Notes: generated from the sequence alone by a model not told the origin. Shown: positions 1-8,486, counted from the first letter of the stretch. The stretch: 50,652 nt of DNA from Candidatus Falkowiibacteriota bacterium (GCA_016927685.1 JAFGMD010000016.1:1-50652); one strand, 5' to 3'. Made by a program: numbers and translations.

Positions 1-1
1 G

Positions 2-283
2 CTGGCTTTATATTTTAAATTACATCCCTTTTCTTATACCACAGAAGCGGGTCAGATATATTTGCACTATAATTTATATTTTGGCATTGATAATATTGGC
101 TATTGGTATGAAGCTTTAGTTATTCCACTTTTAGGCCTATTTATTATTATTTTTAATAATGGATTAGCCTATTATTTTTATATACAAGATAAAGTACTTT
201 CTTACTCATTAGTTTTTTTTCAGACCCTCCTGCAGATTATTCTTTTTTCTTCCGCAATTTTTGTAATTTTGTTAAATATTTAA
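2..283 (+). CDS. Small membrane protein, 5' end outside window
   Basis: The reading frame is open back to the first base of the window, so the start lies upstream; the TTG at 62 is only an internal codon in this view. About 93 residues are visible. Two hydrophobic stretches (roughly the LVIPLLGLFIIIF and LLQIILFSSAIFVILL segments) indicate two membrane helices with a short loop between them, and the C-terminus ends inside the second helix. It ends 13 bp before mraY in the same direction, so the two are probably co-transcribed. I do not recognise the family. The position next to mraY suggests an envelope role, but this is only context. Confidence 0.6.
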   Translation: MALYFKLHPFSYTTEAGQIYLHYNLYFGIDNIGYWYEALVIPLLGLFIIIFNNGLAYYFYIQDKVLSYSLVFFQTLLQIILFSSAIFVILLNI

Positions 284-296
284 TTTAATATATTTT

Positions 297-1343
297 ATGG
301 ATACTTTGGTTATTATTAAAATTTTCTTTTTTGCCGCTTTAGCATTTATATTAGCTATTTTATGGACGCCAGGCTTAACTTATTTTTTGTATAAATATAA
401 ATTAGGCAAAAATATCAGGGATGGCGAAAGCGCGCCTATTATGTCAAATTTGCATGCGCATAAAGCTGGGACACCAACAATGGGTGGTATTTTGGTTTGG
501 GTGACTGTTCTAGCACTAGCTTTGGTAACATACTATTTAGCTAAATTTACTGATAGTGTTATTTTGGAAAAATTTAATTTCTTGACTCGTTCACAAACTT
601 TATTGCCTCTGGGCGCTTTAGTGGCAGCAGCTTTGGTTGGTTTATTAGACGATATTTTAAATGTTAGGGGAATTGGGCCAAAAGGCGGCGGGATGCAAAT
701 GCGTTACAAGCTTTTAATTTATACAGCCATTGCTTTGATCGGCGCTTTCTGGTTTTTTTTCAAATTGGATTGGGATTTAATTCATCTTCCGTTTATTGGC
801 GATTTTCAAATTAGCTGGTGGTATATTCCGCTTTTTGTTTTTATAATTGTAGCAACATCCAATGCGGTTAATATAACCGATGGGCTTGACGGCCTAGCCG
901 GAGGATTATTAGCTTCATCATTTGCTGCTTTTGGGATAATTGCTTTTACGCAGGGCAGATATGATTTAGCGACTTTTTGCGGCGTGATTACCGGCGCTTT
1001 ATTGGCTTTTTTGTGGTTTAATATTCCGCCAGCTAGATTTTTTATGGGGGATACTGGCGCGATGGGGCTTGGGGTCACCTTGGGCATTATTGCCATGCTG
1101 ACAAATTGCGTTTTTATTTTGCCGATAATTTGCTTGCCTTTTGTTTTAGAAACATTATCAGTAATCATCCAAATGTGTTCAAAAAGATTATTTAAACGCA
1201 AAGTTTTTCTTTCAGCACCACTTCATCATCACTTAGAAGCTAAGGGTTGGCCAGAATGCAAGATTGTGATGAGATTTTGGTTGGTTGGTATGGTGACTGC
1301 AGTGATCGGAGTAATATTAAGTTTAGTTGATAAATTATATTAG
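297..1343 (+). CDS. mraY: Phospho-N-acetylmuramoyl-pentapeptide transferase MraY
   Basis: This integral membrane enzyme transfers phospho-MurNAc-pentapeptide from UDP to undecaprenyl phosphate and makes lipid I. The 348-aa length is normal for the family (about 320-360). Visible signatures in order are HKAGTPTMGG at residues 55-64, the paired aspartates DD at 118-119, the NxxxDxxD-type block NITDGLDGLAGG at about 192-203, FMGDTGAMGLG around 249-259 with the catalytic-site aspartate D252, and the HHH motif at 310-312. About ten hydrophobic helices separate these. It is followed by a strong terminator, so it is transcribed separately from murD. All expected active-site residues are present. Confidence 0.97.
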   Translation: MDTLVIIKIFFFAALAFILAILWTPGLTYFLYKYKLGKNIRDGESAPIMSNLHAHKAGTPTMGGILVWVTVLALALVTYYLAKFTDSVILEKFNFLTRSQTLLPLGALVAAALVGLLDDILNVRGIGPKGGGMQMRYKLLIYTAIALIGAFWFFFKLDWDLIHLPFIGDFQISWWYIPLFVFIIVATSNAVNITDGLDGLAGGLLASSFAAFGIIAFTQGRYDLATFCGVITGALLAFLWFNIPPARFFMGDTGAMGLGVTLGIIAMLTNCVFILPIICLPFVLETLSVIIQMCSKRLFKRKVFLSAPLHHHLEAKGWPECKIVMRFWLVGMVTAVIGVILSLVDKLY

Positions 1344-1353
1344 GCAAAAACCT

Positions 1354-1380
1354 CCCACTGTGAATAACAGTGGGTTTTTT
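1354..1380 (+). terminator. Rho-independent terminator after mraY
   Basis: CCCACTGT and ACAGTGGG form a perfect 8-bp stem with loop GAATA, followed directly by six T. It lies 10 bp after the mraY stop. A TATAAT at 1394-1399 immediately downstream probably starts transcription of the next gene. Confidence 0.85.
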
Positions 1381-1418
1381 AATTAAAAAGTGCTATAATA
1401 TAATAAATATACATTTTT

Positions 1419-2261
1419 ATGAAAAAGAAAGTTATAAATAAAATATCTCTTTTGCTAAATATTATTTTGATATTATTTTTGGCATTTTATTTTCTGGTCT
1501 CTTTTTTAAATTACGGCATTTTAAAAACAACCTTCACGCCAATCTGTTTTTTGGTTGAAAAATTTCAAGGAGAAAAATATATGCCGGCTTGGTGCAATTA
1601 TTTAGATGAAGAAATTATAGCCGAGCCAAATAAAAATTCTAATATTAATAAAAATACAAATACTAATATAAATATTGCTAATCCTGCATCTGAAGAATGC
1701 ATTGTTCAGGGCGCTAAAGTGGAGATGTATTCAAATGATAGCGGGCAATTTGGAGTTTGCGTATTTGATGATAATAGTATTTGTGAGGAATGGGCATTAT
1801 ATCGCGGCGAATGTAAAAAGGGAGAATGTTTTAAGGTATGCAAATATGTCGGGTCTTCAAATGAAGGTTGGTATATAAGTTGCACGCGACAGTTATTAAA
1901 ACTGGAAAAGTGCGGAACAAAAGAGGAGACCAACGAGGTAATGTCTAATGATATTAAGCCAGACCAGCTTATAGTCGTGACTGCCCCAGTTGCTGGCAGC
2001 CAGTTAAATTCTCCAGTAACTATTGAAGGCAGAGCAAAGATATCAGGCGACAAGGTTTATATTAAATTTGAGAATAATAGCGGCACTATATTAATTGAAG
2101 ACACCGCACCATTAGGCGCTGCAGCTGATGATGGCTATAAAAATTTTAGCCGAAAAATAAATTATGAATTTTCTGCCACCAAAGAAGGTTATATAAAAGT
2201 TTTTAGTTTAAGCTCAAGCGGAGTAGAAGAAAATCTAGTAAGTATTTCCGTCAAATATTAA
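1419..2261 (+). CDS. Membrane-anchored exported protein with DUF333-like and Gmad2-like domains
   Basis: The N-terminus has two lysines, then one hydrophobic helix at about residues 9-32, so the rest is probably outside the cytoplasmic membrane. An Asn/Lys/Thr-rich linker at about 70-88 joins it to a Cys-rich block (about 90-133, with NPASEEC, GVCVFDD, CEEWALYRGEC) that resembles the DUF333 domain. Further cysteines follow at about 137-168. The C-terminal 95 residues (from VVTAPVAGSQLNSPVTIEGR) resemble the Gmad2 immunoglobulin-like domain of spore-germination and CPR surface proteins. The function is not known; a role in cell-surface binding is inferred. A TATAAT 19 bp before the ATG gives it a short leader. 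Domain calls are by eye. Confidence 0.75.
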   Translation: MKKKVINKISLLLNIILILFLAFYFLVSFLNYGILKTTFTPICFLVEKFQGEKYMPAWCNYLDEEIIAEPNKNSNINKNTNTNINIANPASEECIVQGAKVEMYSNDSGQFGVCVFDDNSICEEWALYRGECKKGECFKVCKYVGSSNEGWYISCTRQLLKLEKCGTKEETNEVMSNDIKPDQLIVVTAPVAGSQLNSPVTIEGRAKISGDKVYIKFENNSGTILIEDTAPLGAAADDGYKNFSRKINYEFSATKEGYIKVFSLSSSGVEENLVSISVKY

Positions 2262-2294
2262 AAATTTAAATAAAAATCAATTAAAACAAAATTT

Positions 2295-2504
2295 ATGAAC
2301 GTAATTTTAGCAGATTACATTTATTTATTAGGGGATGTATTAGTAATGGGTATTATTCTAGCGCTTAGCTTAATAATATCTGTTTGGATAATTAATAGAA
2401 CAACAGTAGAATTGCATCTTTGGAAAGAGCTTAGAAGAAAAAATTTAGCTGTCGGCTTATTTTTGGCTGGTTTAGTAATTGCCATGGCTTTGATAGTAAA
2501 ATAG
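2295..2504 (+). CDS. Small two-helix membrane protein, DUF350-like
   Basis: This 69-aa protein has a hydrophobic helix at about residues 9-33, a short charged loop (LHLWKELRRKN), and a second helix at about 50-68. The loop plus helix pattern, WKELRRKNLAVGLFLAGLVIA, resembles the DUF350 membrane family, where a repeat of two helices carries an E/K-rich turn followed by NxAxA. DUF350 function is unknown. It lies 33 bp after the preceding gene and is followed by a terminator, so the pair may be an operon. Confidence 0.65.
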   Translation: MNVILADYIYLLGDVLVMGIILALSLIISVWIINRTTVELHLWKELRRKNLAVGLFLAGLVIAMALIVK

Positions 2505-2530
2505 CATTTAACCTCTTAAATATGGGGGCA

Positions 2531-2559
2531 AAAATCTCTCGTGATGCGGGAGATTTTTT
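2531..2559 (+). terminator. Terminator after the DUF350-like gene
   Basis: AAAATCTCTCG pairs with CGGGAGATTTT (one G-U) around a TGATG loop and ends in a T run. It lies 27 bp after the stop codon at 2504. Confidence 0.75.
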
Positions 2560-2578
2560 GATTGAACGATTTTTCTTT

Positions 2579-2750
2579 CTTACTTTTTGTAACCTGTCTC
2601 GCTTGGCGCGAGCCAAGGCGGACCAAAAAGTAAGCAAAAAGTTTTGGGGTCGCAAATGCGCTAGTGCAAATAACTCGTTTGCAGGCGACGTTTGTGACGC
2701 TTAATTGCGCCCCCATGGCTCGGCCAAGGCAGGCCAAACCCCATGGAGCT
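2579..2750. repeat. GC-rich structured intergenic repeat element
   Basis: This block is much richer in GC than its surroundings. CTTACTTTTTG (2579-2589) and CAAAAAGTAAG (2624-2634) form a perfect 11-bp inverted repeat, and the loop contains a CTCGC/GCGAG inner stem. Further on, CCCCATGG occurs twice (about 2712 and 2741) around GGCCAAGGCAGGCC. Several ORFs can be read through it on both strands, but none resembles a protein. Such elements are common between CPR genes. It accounts for most of the 320-bp gap before murD. Confidence 0.55.
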
Positions 2751-2789
2751 TTAAATACGATTTGAGCAATAATTTTTTATGCTAAATAA

Positions 2790-2818
2790 TTGAAAAATAT
2801 TGAATAAATTGATATAAT
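2790..2818 (+). promoter_or_regulatory. Sigma-70-type promoter of murD-ftsW-murG
   Basis: TTGAAA at 2790-2795 and TATAAT at 2813-2818 are separated by 17 bp. The murD ATG begins only 6 bp after the -10 box, so the transcript should start at or next to the start codon (leaderless). No Shine-Dalgarno sequence is present. Confidence 0.75.
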
Positions 2819-2824
2819 TTTTAT

Positions 2825-4210
2825 ATGTTAAAATTTAAAAACAAGAAAATTACGATAATGGGCCTGGGCTTGCACGGGGGCGGTCTTGGCGTAGCTAAAT
2901 TTTTAGCCAAAGCAGGTGCCAAACTGACAATTACAGATTTGAAATCAAAAAAACAATTGGCTTCTTCAATAAAAAAACTTAAACATTTTAAGATAAAATA
3001 TGTTTTGGGCAGGCACTATATGAAAGATTTTATACGCGCTGATATGATTATCCAAAATCCCGGCGTACCACGTGACTCAATATATTTAAAAAACGCGAAA
3101 AAGAATAAAATTCCGATTGAGACTGATTTAACTCTATTTTTTTCTCTTTGTCCTTCAAAAAATATTATAGGCATAACCGGCACTAAGGGAAAAAGCACAA
3201 CAACAGGACTTGTTTACTCAATTATGAAGGCCCATAAAAGAGATGCGGTTTTGGGTGGTAATATAAGAATCTCGCCCTTGGAATCGTTGTCAAAAATAAA
3301 AAACGATACGCCAATTATTTTAGAATTATCTTCATGGCAGCTTGAGGGGCTGGGCAGAAAAAAAATAAGCCCGCATTATGCCTTAGTAACTAATGTATTA
3401 AGAGATCATTTGAATACGTATAATGGCATTGCTGATTATGCCAGCGCTAAAGCTTTGATTTGGGAAAATCAGAAAAAAAATGATTTTGTAGTTTTTAATA
3501 AAGATAATCCTTATACAAGAAGGATGGGTAAAAAAGCTAAAAGCCAGGTTTTTTGGTATAGCAAAAAACCATTAGCAAAAAATGAAAGGGGATCATTTTT
3601 AAGAAACGGCTGGATAGTATTTAAAAATAGCAGCGAACAAGAAAAGATTATTAGTATAAAAGATATAAAATTAAAAGGTGAGCATAATTTTGAAAATGTG
3701 CTGGCAGCTGTAGCTATGGCAATGGTCATGGCCATTCCTCCTAAAATAATTTGTAATAATATAAAAAAATTTACTGGTCTGGAGGGCAGGTTGGAATTCA
3801 TTAGGGAAGTTAGGGGAGTGAAATATTATAATGATACAACAGCTACCGCACCAGACGCTTTAGTCGCAGCTTTAAATTCTTTTAAACAAAAAGTTGTGCT
3901 TTTAGCCGGTGGCACAGATAAACAATTGGAATTTCACGAAGCTGCTAAAGCTATTAAAAATAAAACGCGCGATTTAATATTATTTCAGGGGACGGCTACG
4001 GAAAAATTACTAAAAGAATTACATAAATACGGTTATAAAAAGAAAATAACTTTAGTTAAGTCAATGAGCGAGGCTTTTTGTGAAGCTAAAAATATTTTGA
4101 GAAAAGGAGATATATTTTTATTATCTCCTGGCGCTGCCAGCTTTGGTATTTTTATTAATGAATTTGACAGAGGCGATCAATTTAATAAAGAAGTGAAGAA
4201 AATAAAATGA
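2825..4210 (+). CDS. murD: UDP-N-acetylmuramoylalanine-D-glutamate ligase MurD
   Basis: This cytoplasmic Mur ligase adds D-glutamate to UDP-MurNAc-L-Ala using ATP. The 461-aa protein has the expected three domains: a Rossmann-like N-terminal domain starting with the glycine-rich GLGLHGGG (residues 13-20), the ATP-binding domain with the P-loop GTKGKST at 119-125, and a C-terminal domain with YNDTTATAPDA and VVLLAGGTDK, both typical of MurD. The start is fixed by the adjacent promoter. The stop overlaps the ftsW start (ATGA), which indicates translational coupling. Confidence 0.95.
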   Translation: MLKFKNKKITIMGLGLHGGGLGVAKFLAKAGAKLTITDLKSKKQLASSIKKLKHFKIKYVLGRHYMKDFIRADMIIQNPGVPRDSIYLKNAKKNKIPIETDLTLFFSLCPSKNIIGITGTKGKSTTTGLVYSIMKAHKRDAVLGGNIRISPLESLSKIKNDTPIILELSSWQLEGLGRKKISPHYALVTNVLRDHLNTYNGIADYASAKALIWENQKKNDFVVFNKDNPYTRRMGKKAKSQVFWYSKKPLAKNERGSFLRNGWIVFKNSSEQEKIISIKDIKLKGEHNFENVLAAVAMAMVMAIPPKIICNNIKKFTGLEGRLEFIREVRGVKYYNDTTATAPDALVAALNSFKQKVVLLAGGTDKQLEFHEAAKAIKNKTRDLILFQGTATEKLLKELHKYGYKKKITLVKSMSEAFCEAKNILRKGDIFLLSPGAASFGIFINEFDRGDQFNKEVKKIK

Positions 4211-5322
4211 AAAATTTGAACCGAGCTTATCACAAACCAGATTATAAATTTATTATCACTCTTGCCGCGATTATAGTTTTTGGTTTGATTATGCTTTCTT
4301 CTGCCAGTGTCGCCTTGGGTTTTGATAAATTTGGTGATAATTATCATTATATAAAACACCAATTATTAAATGGTTTTTTGCCTGGCATTTTTTTACTTAT
4401 TATTTTTTCCTTTATTGATTATCGTTTTTGGCGAAAGCAGGCGCTATGGCTTTTAATTTTTTCAATTGTATTACTAATAGCTGTTTTTATCCCCGGTATT
4501 GGCGCTAAATATGGCAGTGCTAGTAGTTGGTTAGATATATTTGGCTTTTCCTTTCAACCATCAGAGTTAGTAAAATTAACCTTTTTAATTTATTTAGCAG
4601 CTTGGCTGGAAAATCGTGAAGAAAAAAGAGTTAGTCATTTCCAAGAAGGATTATTACCATTTTTAATACTTTTGGGCATTATTGCTTTTTTATTATTTTT
4701 ACAACCCGATTTAGGAACAATGACAATTATTGTAGCTTTTTCTCTTGTAGTTTTTTATGTAGGCGGGGCTAATTTAACTCATGTTATTGGTTTGATTACT
4801 TTTGCATTTTTAGGCATTATTGGGTTGGCAAAATTGGCACCTTATCGTGCGGCTCGTTTGACTACTTTTTTACATCCCGAGCTTGATCCGCAAGGTGTTG
4901 GTTATCACATTAATCAGGCTTTTTTGGCCATTGGTTCGGGCGGTTTATTTGGCCGTGGTTTTGGCATGTCCAGACAAAAATTTCAGTATTTGCCAGAAGT
5001 GGCCGGCGATTCTATTTTTGCCATAATCGCTGAGGAGATGGGTTTGTTTGTTTCCAGCTTATTAGTAGTAGCTTATGCTTATTTGACATTCCGTGGATTT
5101 AAAATCGCCCAAGCCGCGCCAGATAAATTTGCTAAGCTTTTTACAGTTGGCGTAGTCAGCTGGATTATTATTCAAGCATTTGTTAATATTGGTGCCATGG
5201 TCGGTTTGACGCCTTTGACCGGAGTGCCACTGCCTTTTGTTAGTTATGGAGGTACGGCCTTGGCTATGCTGATGGGAGCTTGTGGTATTGTTATTAATAT
5301 TTCGCGACAAACGAGAACTTAG
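4207..5322 (+). CDS. ftsW: SEDS peptidoglycan glycosyltransferase FtsW/RodA
   Basis: This polytopic SEDS protein polymerises lipid II with a partner class B PBP. The 371-aa protein has about ten hydrophobic helices. Family motifs are FQPSELVK at about 116-123, QPDLGT at about 166-171, GVGYHINQAFLAIGSGG at about 231-246, and PEVAGDSIFAIIAEEMG at about 263-279, which contains the putative catalytic aspartate D268. FVSYGG is near the C-terminus. Position between murD and murG in a division and cell-wall cluster favours FtsW over RodA, but motifs alone do not separate them. It overlaps murD by 4 bp. Confidence 0.93.
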   Translation: MKNLNRAYHKPDYKFIITLAAIIVFGLIMLSSASVALGFDKFGDNYHYIKHQLLNGFLPGIFLLIIFSFIDYRFWRKQALWLLIFSIVLLIAVFIPGIGAKYGSASSWLDIFGFSFQPSELVKLTFLIYLAAWLENREEKRVSHFQEGLLPFLILLGIIAFLLFLQPDLGTMTIIVAFSLVVFYVGGANLTHVIGLITFAFLGIIGLAKLAPYRAARLTTFLHPELDPQGVGYHINQAFLAIGSGGLFGRGFGMSRQKFQYLPEVAGDSIFAIIAEEMGLFVSSLLVVAYAYLTFRGFKIAQAAPDKFAKLFTVGVVSWIIIQAFVNIGAMVGLTPLTGVPLPFVSYGGTALAMLMGACGIVINISRQTRT

Positions 5323-5335
5323 CCAATGGCGTATG

Positions 5336-5374
5336 GCTAATAGCAAATAGTAAAATTAACTATTTGCCATTAGC
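5336..5374. repeat. Inverted repeat between ftsW and murG
   Basis: GCTAATAGCAAATAG (5336-5350) and CTATTTGCCATTAGC (5360-5374) pair over 15 bp with one mismatch and a 9-nt loop. No T run follows, so it is not a simple terminator. It could be a small mobile or structural repeat or an mRNA stability element inside the operon. The flanks (CCAATGGCGTATGGC before, GCTATATGCCAATTTT after) extend the symmetry loosely. Confidence 0.5.
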
Positions 5375-5395
5375 TATTTGCTATATGCCAATTTT

Positions 5396-6493
5396 ATGAA
5401 AATACTATTTGCCGGTGGCGGAACAATGGGATCTGTCTCGCCGCTGGTCGCAATTTATCAAGAATTAAAAGAACGAGATGCCAATCTTGAAGTTTTATGG
5501 TTAGGCACAAAAAAGGGGCCGGAAAAGGATTTTTTGGCAGAATATAAAATACCATTTAAACCAATAATTTGCGGTAAATGGCGCCAATATTTTTCTTTGT
5601 CTAATTTATGTACGCCCCTTTTTGTTTTATTGGGTTTTTTCCAATGCCTATTTGTATTAAGAAAATTTAAACCAGAAATTGTTCTTACAGCCGGCAGTTT
5701 TGTGGCCGTGCCTCTTATGTATGCGGCTTGGTTTTTACGCATTCCGCGCTTTGCTCACCAGCAGGACTTAGAAATCGGTTTGGCCAATAAATTAATGATA
5801 AAAAAAGCCACAATCGTAACAGTGACTTTTAGCGATGTTATTGACAAGTTGCCATACAAAAAAACATTTAAAATTTCAAATCCTGTACGTAAAGAAGTTT
5901 TTTTGGGCAACCGCGAAAGAGCAGCGCAGTTTTTCAAGTTAGATTTATCTGTTCCTACAATTTTAATTATGGGCGGCGGGACAGGAGCACAGATAATTAA
6001 CGAGACAACCTTAGAGATTCTGGGTCAACTAGTGGAAAAGTATCAAATAATTCATTTGACTGGCGCGGGCAAGGGAATTAGTGATGAGTTTGCCAATTAT
6101 TTTGACAGAGAAACCTTAAAAAGAATTGAAGAAAAATATCGCGCTTATGAATTTTTAAATAAAGAAATTTTCGATGCTTATGCGTTGGCAGATTTAGTAA
6201 TCAGTCGGGCCGGTTTTGCAGCTTTAACAGAGTTTTCTGTTTTGAGTAAAGCCGTGCTTTTAATTCCTATTCCTGGTCATCAAGAATTTAATGCCAGATA
6301 TTTTGCCAAGTTCAACGCTGTAAAAGTCTTAAATCAAAAGGATTTGAATAAGGAAACCTTTTGGCAGACAATCGAATATTTAATGGAAAATTCAGCCGAG
6401 CGCGCGACTTTATCCCGCAATATCATTGGTATGATTGATAAAGACGCGGCCAAAAGATATGTGGATTTGATTTATAAAGCGATCGAAAAATAA
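5396..6493 (+). CDS. murG: UDP-GlcNAc:lipid I N-acetylglucosaminyltransferase MurG
   Basis: This GT-B enzyme of the inner membrane face converts lipid I to lipid II. The ATG at 5396 (MKILFAGGGTMGSVSP) is preferred over an in-frame TTG at 5378, because the protein family begins with this beta strand; that gives 365 aa. Other family marks are the central linker GGGTGAQ (about residue 194), SRAGFAALTEF and PIPGHQEFNARYF, which form the UDP-GlcNAc site. An oddity is the first glycine loop: it reads GGGTMGS where most MurG proteins have GGTGGH, so the conserved histidine is replaced by serine. A strong terminator follows. Confidence 0.93.
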   Translation: MKILFAGGGTMGSVSPLVAIYQELKERDANLEVLWLGTKKGPEKDFLAEYKIPFKPIICGKWRQYFSLSNLCTPLFVLLGFFQCLFVLRKFKPEIVLTAGSFVAVPLMYAAWFLRIPRFAHQQDLEIGLANKLMIKKATIVTVTFSDVIDKLPYKKTFKISNPVRKEVFLGNRERAAQFFKLDLSVPTILIMGGGTGAQIINETTLEILGQLVEKYQIIHLTGAGKGISDEFANYFDRETLKRIEEKYRAYEFLNKEIFDAYALADLVISRAGFAALTEFSVLSKAVLLIPIPGHQEFNARYFAKFNAVKVLNQKDLNKETFWQTIEYLMENSAERATLSRNIIGMIDKDAAKRYVDLIYKAIEK

Positions 6494-6500
6494 AATAATA

Positions 6501-6531
6501 AAAAAATCTTCGCGATATGCGAAGATTTTTT
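6501..6531. terminator. Bidirectional terminator between murG and mtaB
   Basis: AAAAAATCTTCGC and GCGAAGATTTTTT form a perfect 13-bp stem with a GATAT loop. The A and T runs let it work on both strands; the convergent mtaB stop codon (6530-6532) overlaps its edge. Confidence 0.9.
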
Positions 6532-7681
6532 AAATTCTTATATTTATTATTTTGTTCGCCAGATTTTCTTTTGTTTTCTTTTTGACCAGAATGTAATTTG
6601 GCGCGTAGCCGGTTTCTTTTTGTTCAAAAAGCACTGGCATTATTTTACCCTTCATTTTTTTGAGAAATTTTTTCTTTTGCCCTTCGGCGATTTTGTTCAA
6701 TTTATTGAATCGTTTTTTCTTAATTTTTTCCTCAACCTCCTCTTGCTCACACCTCAAACCTCTTGCTGAATAGGGGAAAATGTGAATTTTGAGAAAATCT
6801 ATTTTTTTTACAAACTTTAAAGTATCTTGGAAATCTTTTTCTGTTTCGCCGGGAAACCCGACAATTATATCGGTTGTAATTGAAGTGAGGGGATTTATTT
6901 TTCTAGTGGCCTTAACAATTTGTAAATATTTTTGAGCAGTATATTGGCGATTCATTAATTTTAAAATTCTATTTGACCCGGATTGTAAGGATAAATGCAA
7001 ATGGGGACAGATGCGTTTATTTTTCAATAAATTGAGGAAAGTCAGGTTAACGAGACGAGGGTCAAGCGAACTAAACCTGATGCGCGGTATTTTTGTTTCG
7101 TTCAGAATCATTTTTACGAGCGCGGGAAAATCAGTTTTACCAAATTTGTAAAGCAAAATATTAACTCCGACCAAAACTATCTCTTTTACGTCTTGTTTCT
7201 CCGCTTGTTTAATCTGAGTGATTATTTTATCGGAGGGAATTGATTTTGAATGGCCGCGGAATTTTTTAATAATACAATAGGAACAATCAAAATTACAGCC
7301 GTCTTGGATTTTGATGAGGGCTCTTGTTTTAGGTATAGGGAACTTGGAATTAGGAATTGGGCCTTGGTTTTTATATCTATTTTTAATATATTTTAAGACC
7401 CCTTCTTTGTTTTTGAAAACTTTATTTATCTCTGGAATTGATTTATTTAAATAGCCCATGACAAAAATTTGCGAGTGCGGGTTTAATCGTTTTACTTCGC
7501 GTATTTTTTGGCGAGTGATTTGTTCAGCTCCATGAGTGATAGAGCAGGCATTAACAATATGTAAATCGTGCATTTGATTTTTATTAACAATAATATAACC
7601 TGCGTCTTGCAGGTCTTTTTTTAAATCTTGAATTTCTGATTGATTCAATTTGCAGCCGATTGTAGTTAAAGCGATTTTCAT
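6530..7681 (-). CDS. mtaB: tRNA methylthiotransferase of the MtaB/MiaB family
   Basis: This family of radical SAM enzymes adds a methylthio group to tRNA position 37; MtaB acts on t6A. The start TTIGCKLNQSE (Cys10) matches MtaB rather than MiaB or RimO. A second N-terminal cysteine is C46 (NACSITH). The radical SAM cluster CNFDCSYC is C129, C133 and C136, followed by FRGHSKS. The domain order is MTTase, radical SAM and a TRAM-like C-terminus; the length is 383 aa, slightly short. The third cysteine of the N-terminal auxiliary [4Fe-4S] cluster is missing: VMGYLNK has Tyr77 where the family has GC. This may weaken or change sulfur insertion. Confidence 0.85.
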   Translation of the reverse strand: MKIALTTIGCKLNQSEIQDLKKDLQDAGYIIVNKNQMHDLHIVNACSITHGAEQITRQKIREVKRLNPHSQIFVMGYLNKSIPEINKVFKNKEGVLKYIKNRYKNQGPIPNSKFPIPKTRALIKIQDGCNFDCSYCIIKKFRGHSKSIPSDKIITQIKQAEKQDVKEIVLVGVNILLYKFGKTDFPALVKMILNETKIPRIRFSSLDPRLVNLTFLNLLKNKRICPHLHLSLQSGSNRILKLMNRQYTAQKYLQIVKATRKINPLTSITTDIIVGFPGETEKDFQDTLKFVKKIDFLKIHIFPYSARGLRCEQEEVEEKIKKKRFNKLNKIAEGQKKKFLKKMKGKIMPVLFEQKETGYAPNYILVKKKTKENLANKIINIRI

Positions 7682-7742
7682 AATTTAAAGCATTATACCT
7701 GATATTTTTTAATAAATCAATGATAAAAAACTTATCCACATC

Positions 7743-7770
7743 TTGAAATTTTGGCTAGTAGTTTTATAAT
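7743..7770 (+). promoter_or_regulatory. Promoter of the arginine decarboxylase gene
   Basis: TTGAAA at 7743-7748 and TATAAT at 7765-7770 are 16 bp apart, and the ATG lies 35 bp downstream. The stretch between holds AT-rich direct repeats (TTAATT). Confidence 0.65.
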
Positions 7771-7805
7771 AAAATTAATTTAATTAATTTAATTCTGAAA
7801 AAGAA

Positions 7806-8357
7806 ATGTTTATTCCGACAAAAGTTTTTTTTACCAAAGGCGTTGGGGTGCACAAGGATTATTTAGGATCCTTTGAAGTGGCATTACGCAATGCTGGCAT
7901 TGAAAAATGCAATTTAGTTGCAGTATCAAGCATTTTACCTCCAAATTGTAAGATTATTTCAAGAGAAGAAGGCGAAAAGCAGCTAAAAGCCGGGCAAATT
8001 ACTTATACAGTGATGGCTAGGATGGCAACTAATGAACCGAACCGTTTGATTTCTGCGGCAATTGGATTGGGTGTGCCAAAAGACCGTGAAAATCATTATG
8101 GATATTTGTCAGAACATCATAGTACGGGAGAAAAGGCAGATAAAGCGGGTGAGTATGCTGAAGATTTAGCTGCAACAATGTTAGCCACGACATTGGGTAT
8201 AGAATTTGACCCATCTAAGGCCTGGGAAGAAAGAGAGCAGATATATAAAACCAGTGGTCATATTTTCAAAACTTCAAATTTTGTGCAGTCTGCTGAAGGA
8301 AATAAGGATGGGCTTTGGACCTCTGTACTTGCTGCGGCAGTATTTATTATGGAATAG
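7806..8357 (+). CDS. pdaD: Pyruvoyl-dependent arginine decarboxylase
   Basis: This enzyme converts arginine to agmatine with a pyruvoyl group made by self-cleavage of the proenzyme at a Ser-Ser bond. Here the site is [11 protein letters not shown] with Ser41-Ser42, which would give a small beta chain and a larger alpha chain beginning with the pyruvoyl group. [21 protein letters not shown] at the N-terminus and [15 protein letters not shown] around residues 104-118 (the region with the catalytic glutamate) fit the family. The 183-aa length is normal. It has its own promoter and no operon partner. It could serve polyamine synthesis or acid resistance; no agmatinase gene is in view. Confidence 0.93.
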   Translation: MFIPTKVFFTKGVGVHKDYLGSFEVALRNAGIEKCNLVAVSSILPPNCKIISREEGEKQLKAGQITYTVMARMATNEPNRLISAAIGLGVPKDRENHYGYLSEHHSTGEKADKAGEYAEDLAATMLATTLGIEFDPSKAWEEREQIYKTSGHIFKTSNFVQSAEGNKDGLWTSVLAAAVFIME

Positions 8358-8486
8358 GTCGATGCTGAAATCTTGACTTTTTTCAAAAATAATAGTAAAA
8401 TTGAATAGCGAATTAGTTAACACAAATATATTTTTTTGTTATACTTAATTTAACCTTTTTTTTATGGTTATTTTTTGTTTAAGCGT

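Noticed and set aside
2431..2737. Several ORFs of 60-74 aa between the DUF350-like gene and murD
   Set aside because: They lie on the GC-rich inverted-repeat element on both strands and lack protein character or ribosome sites.
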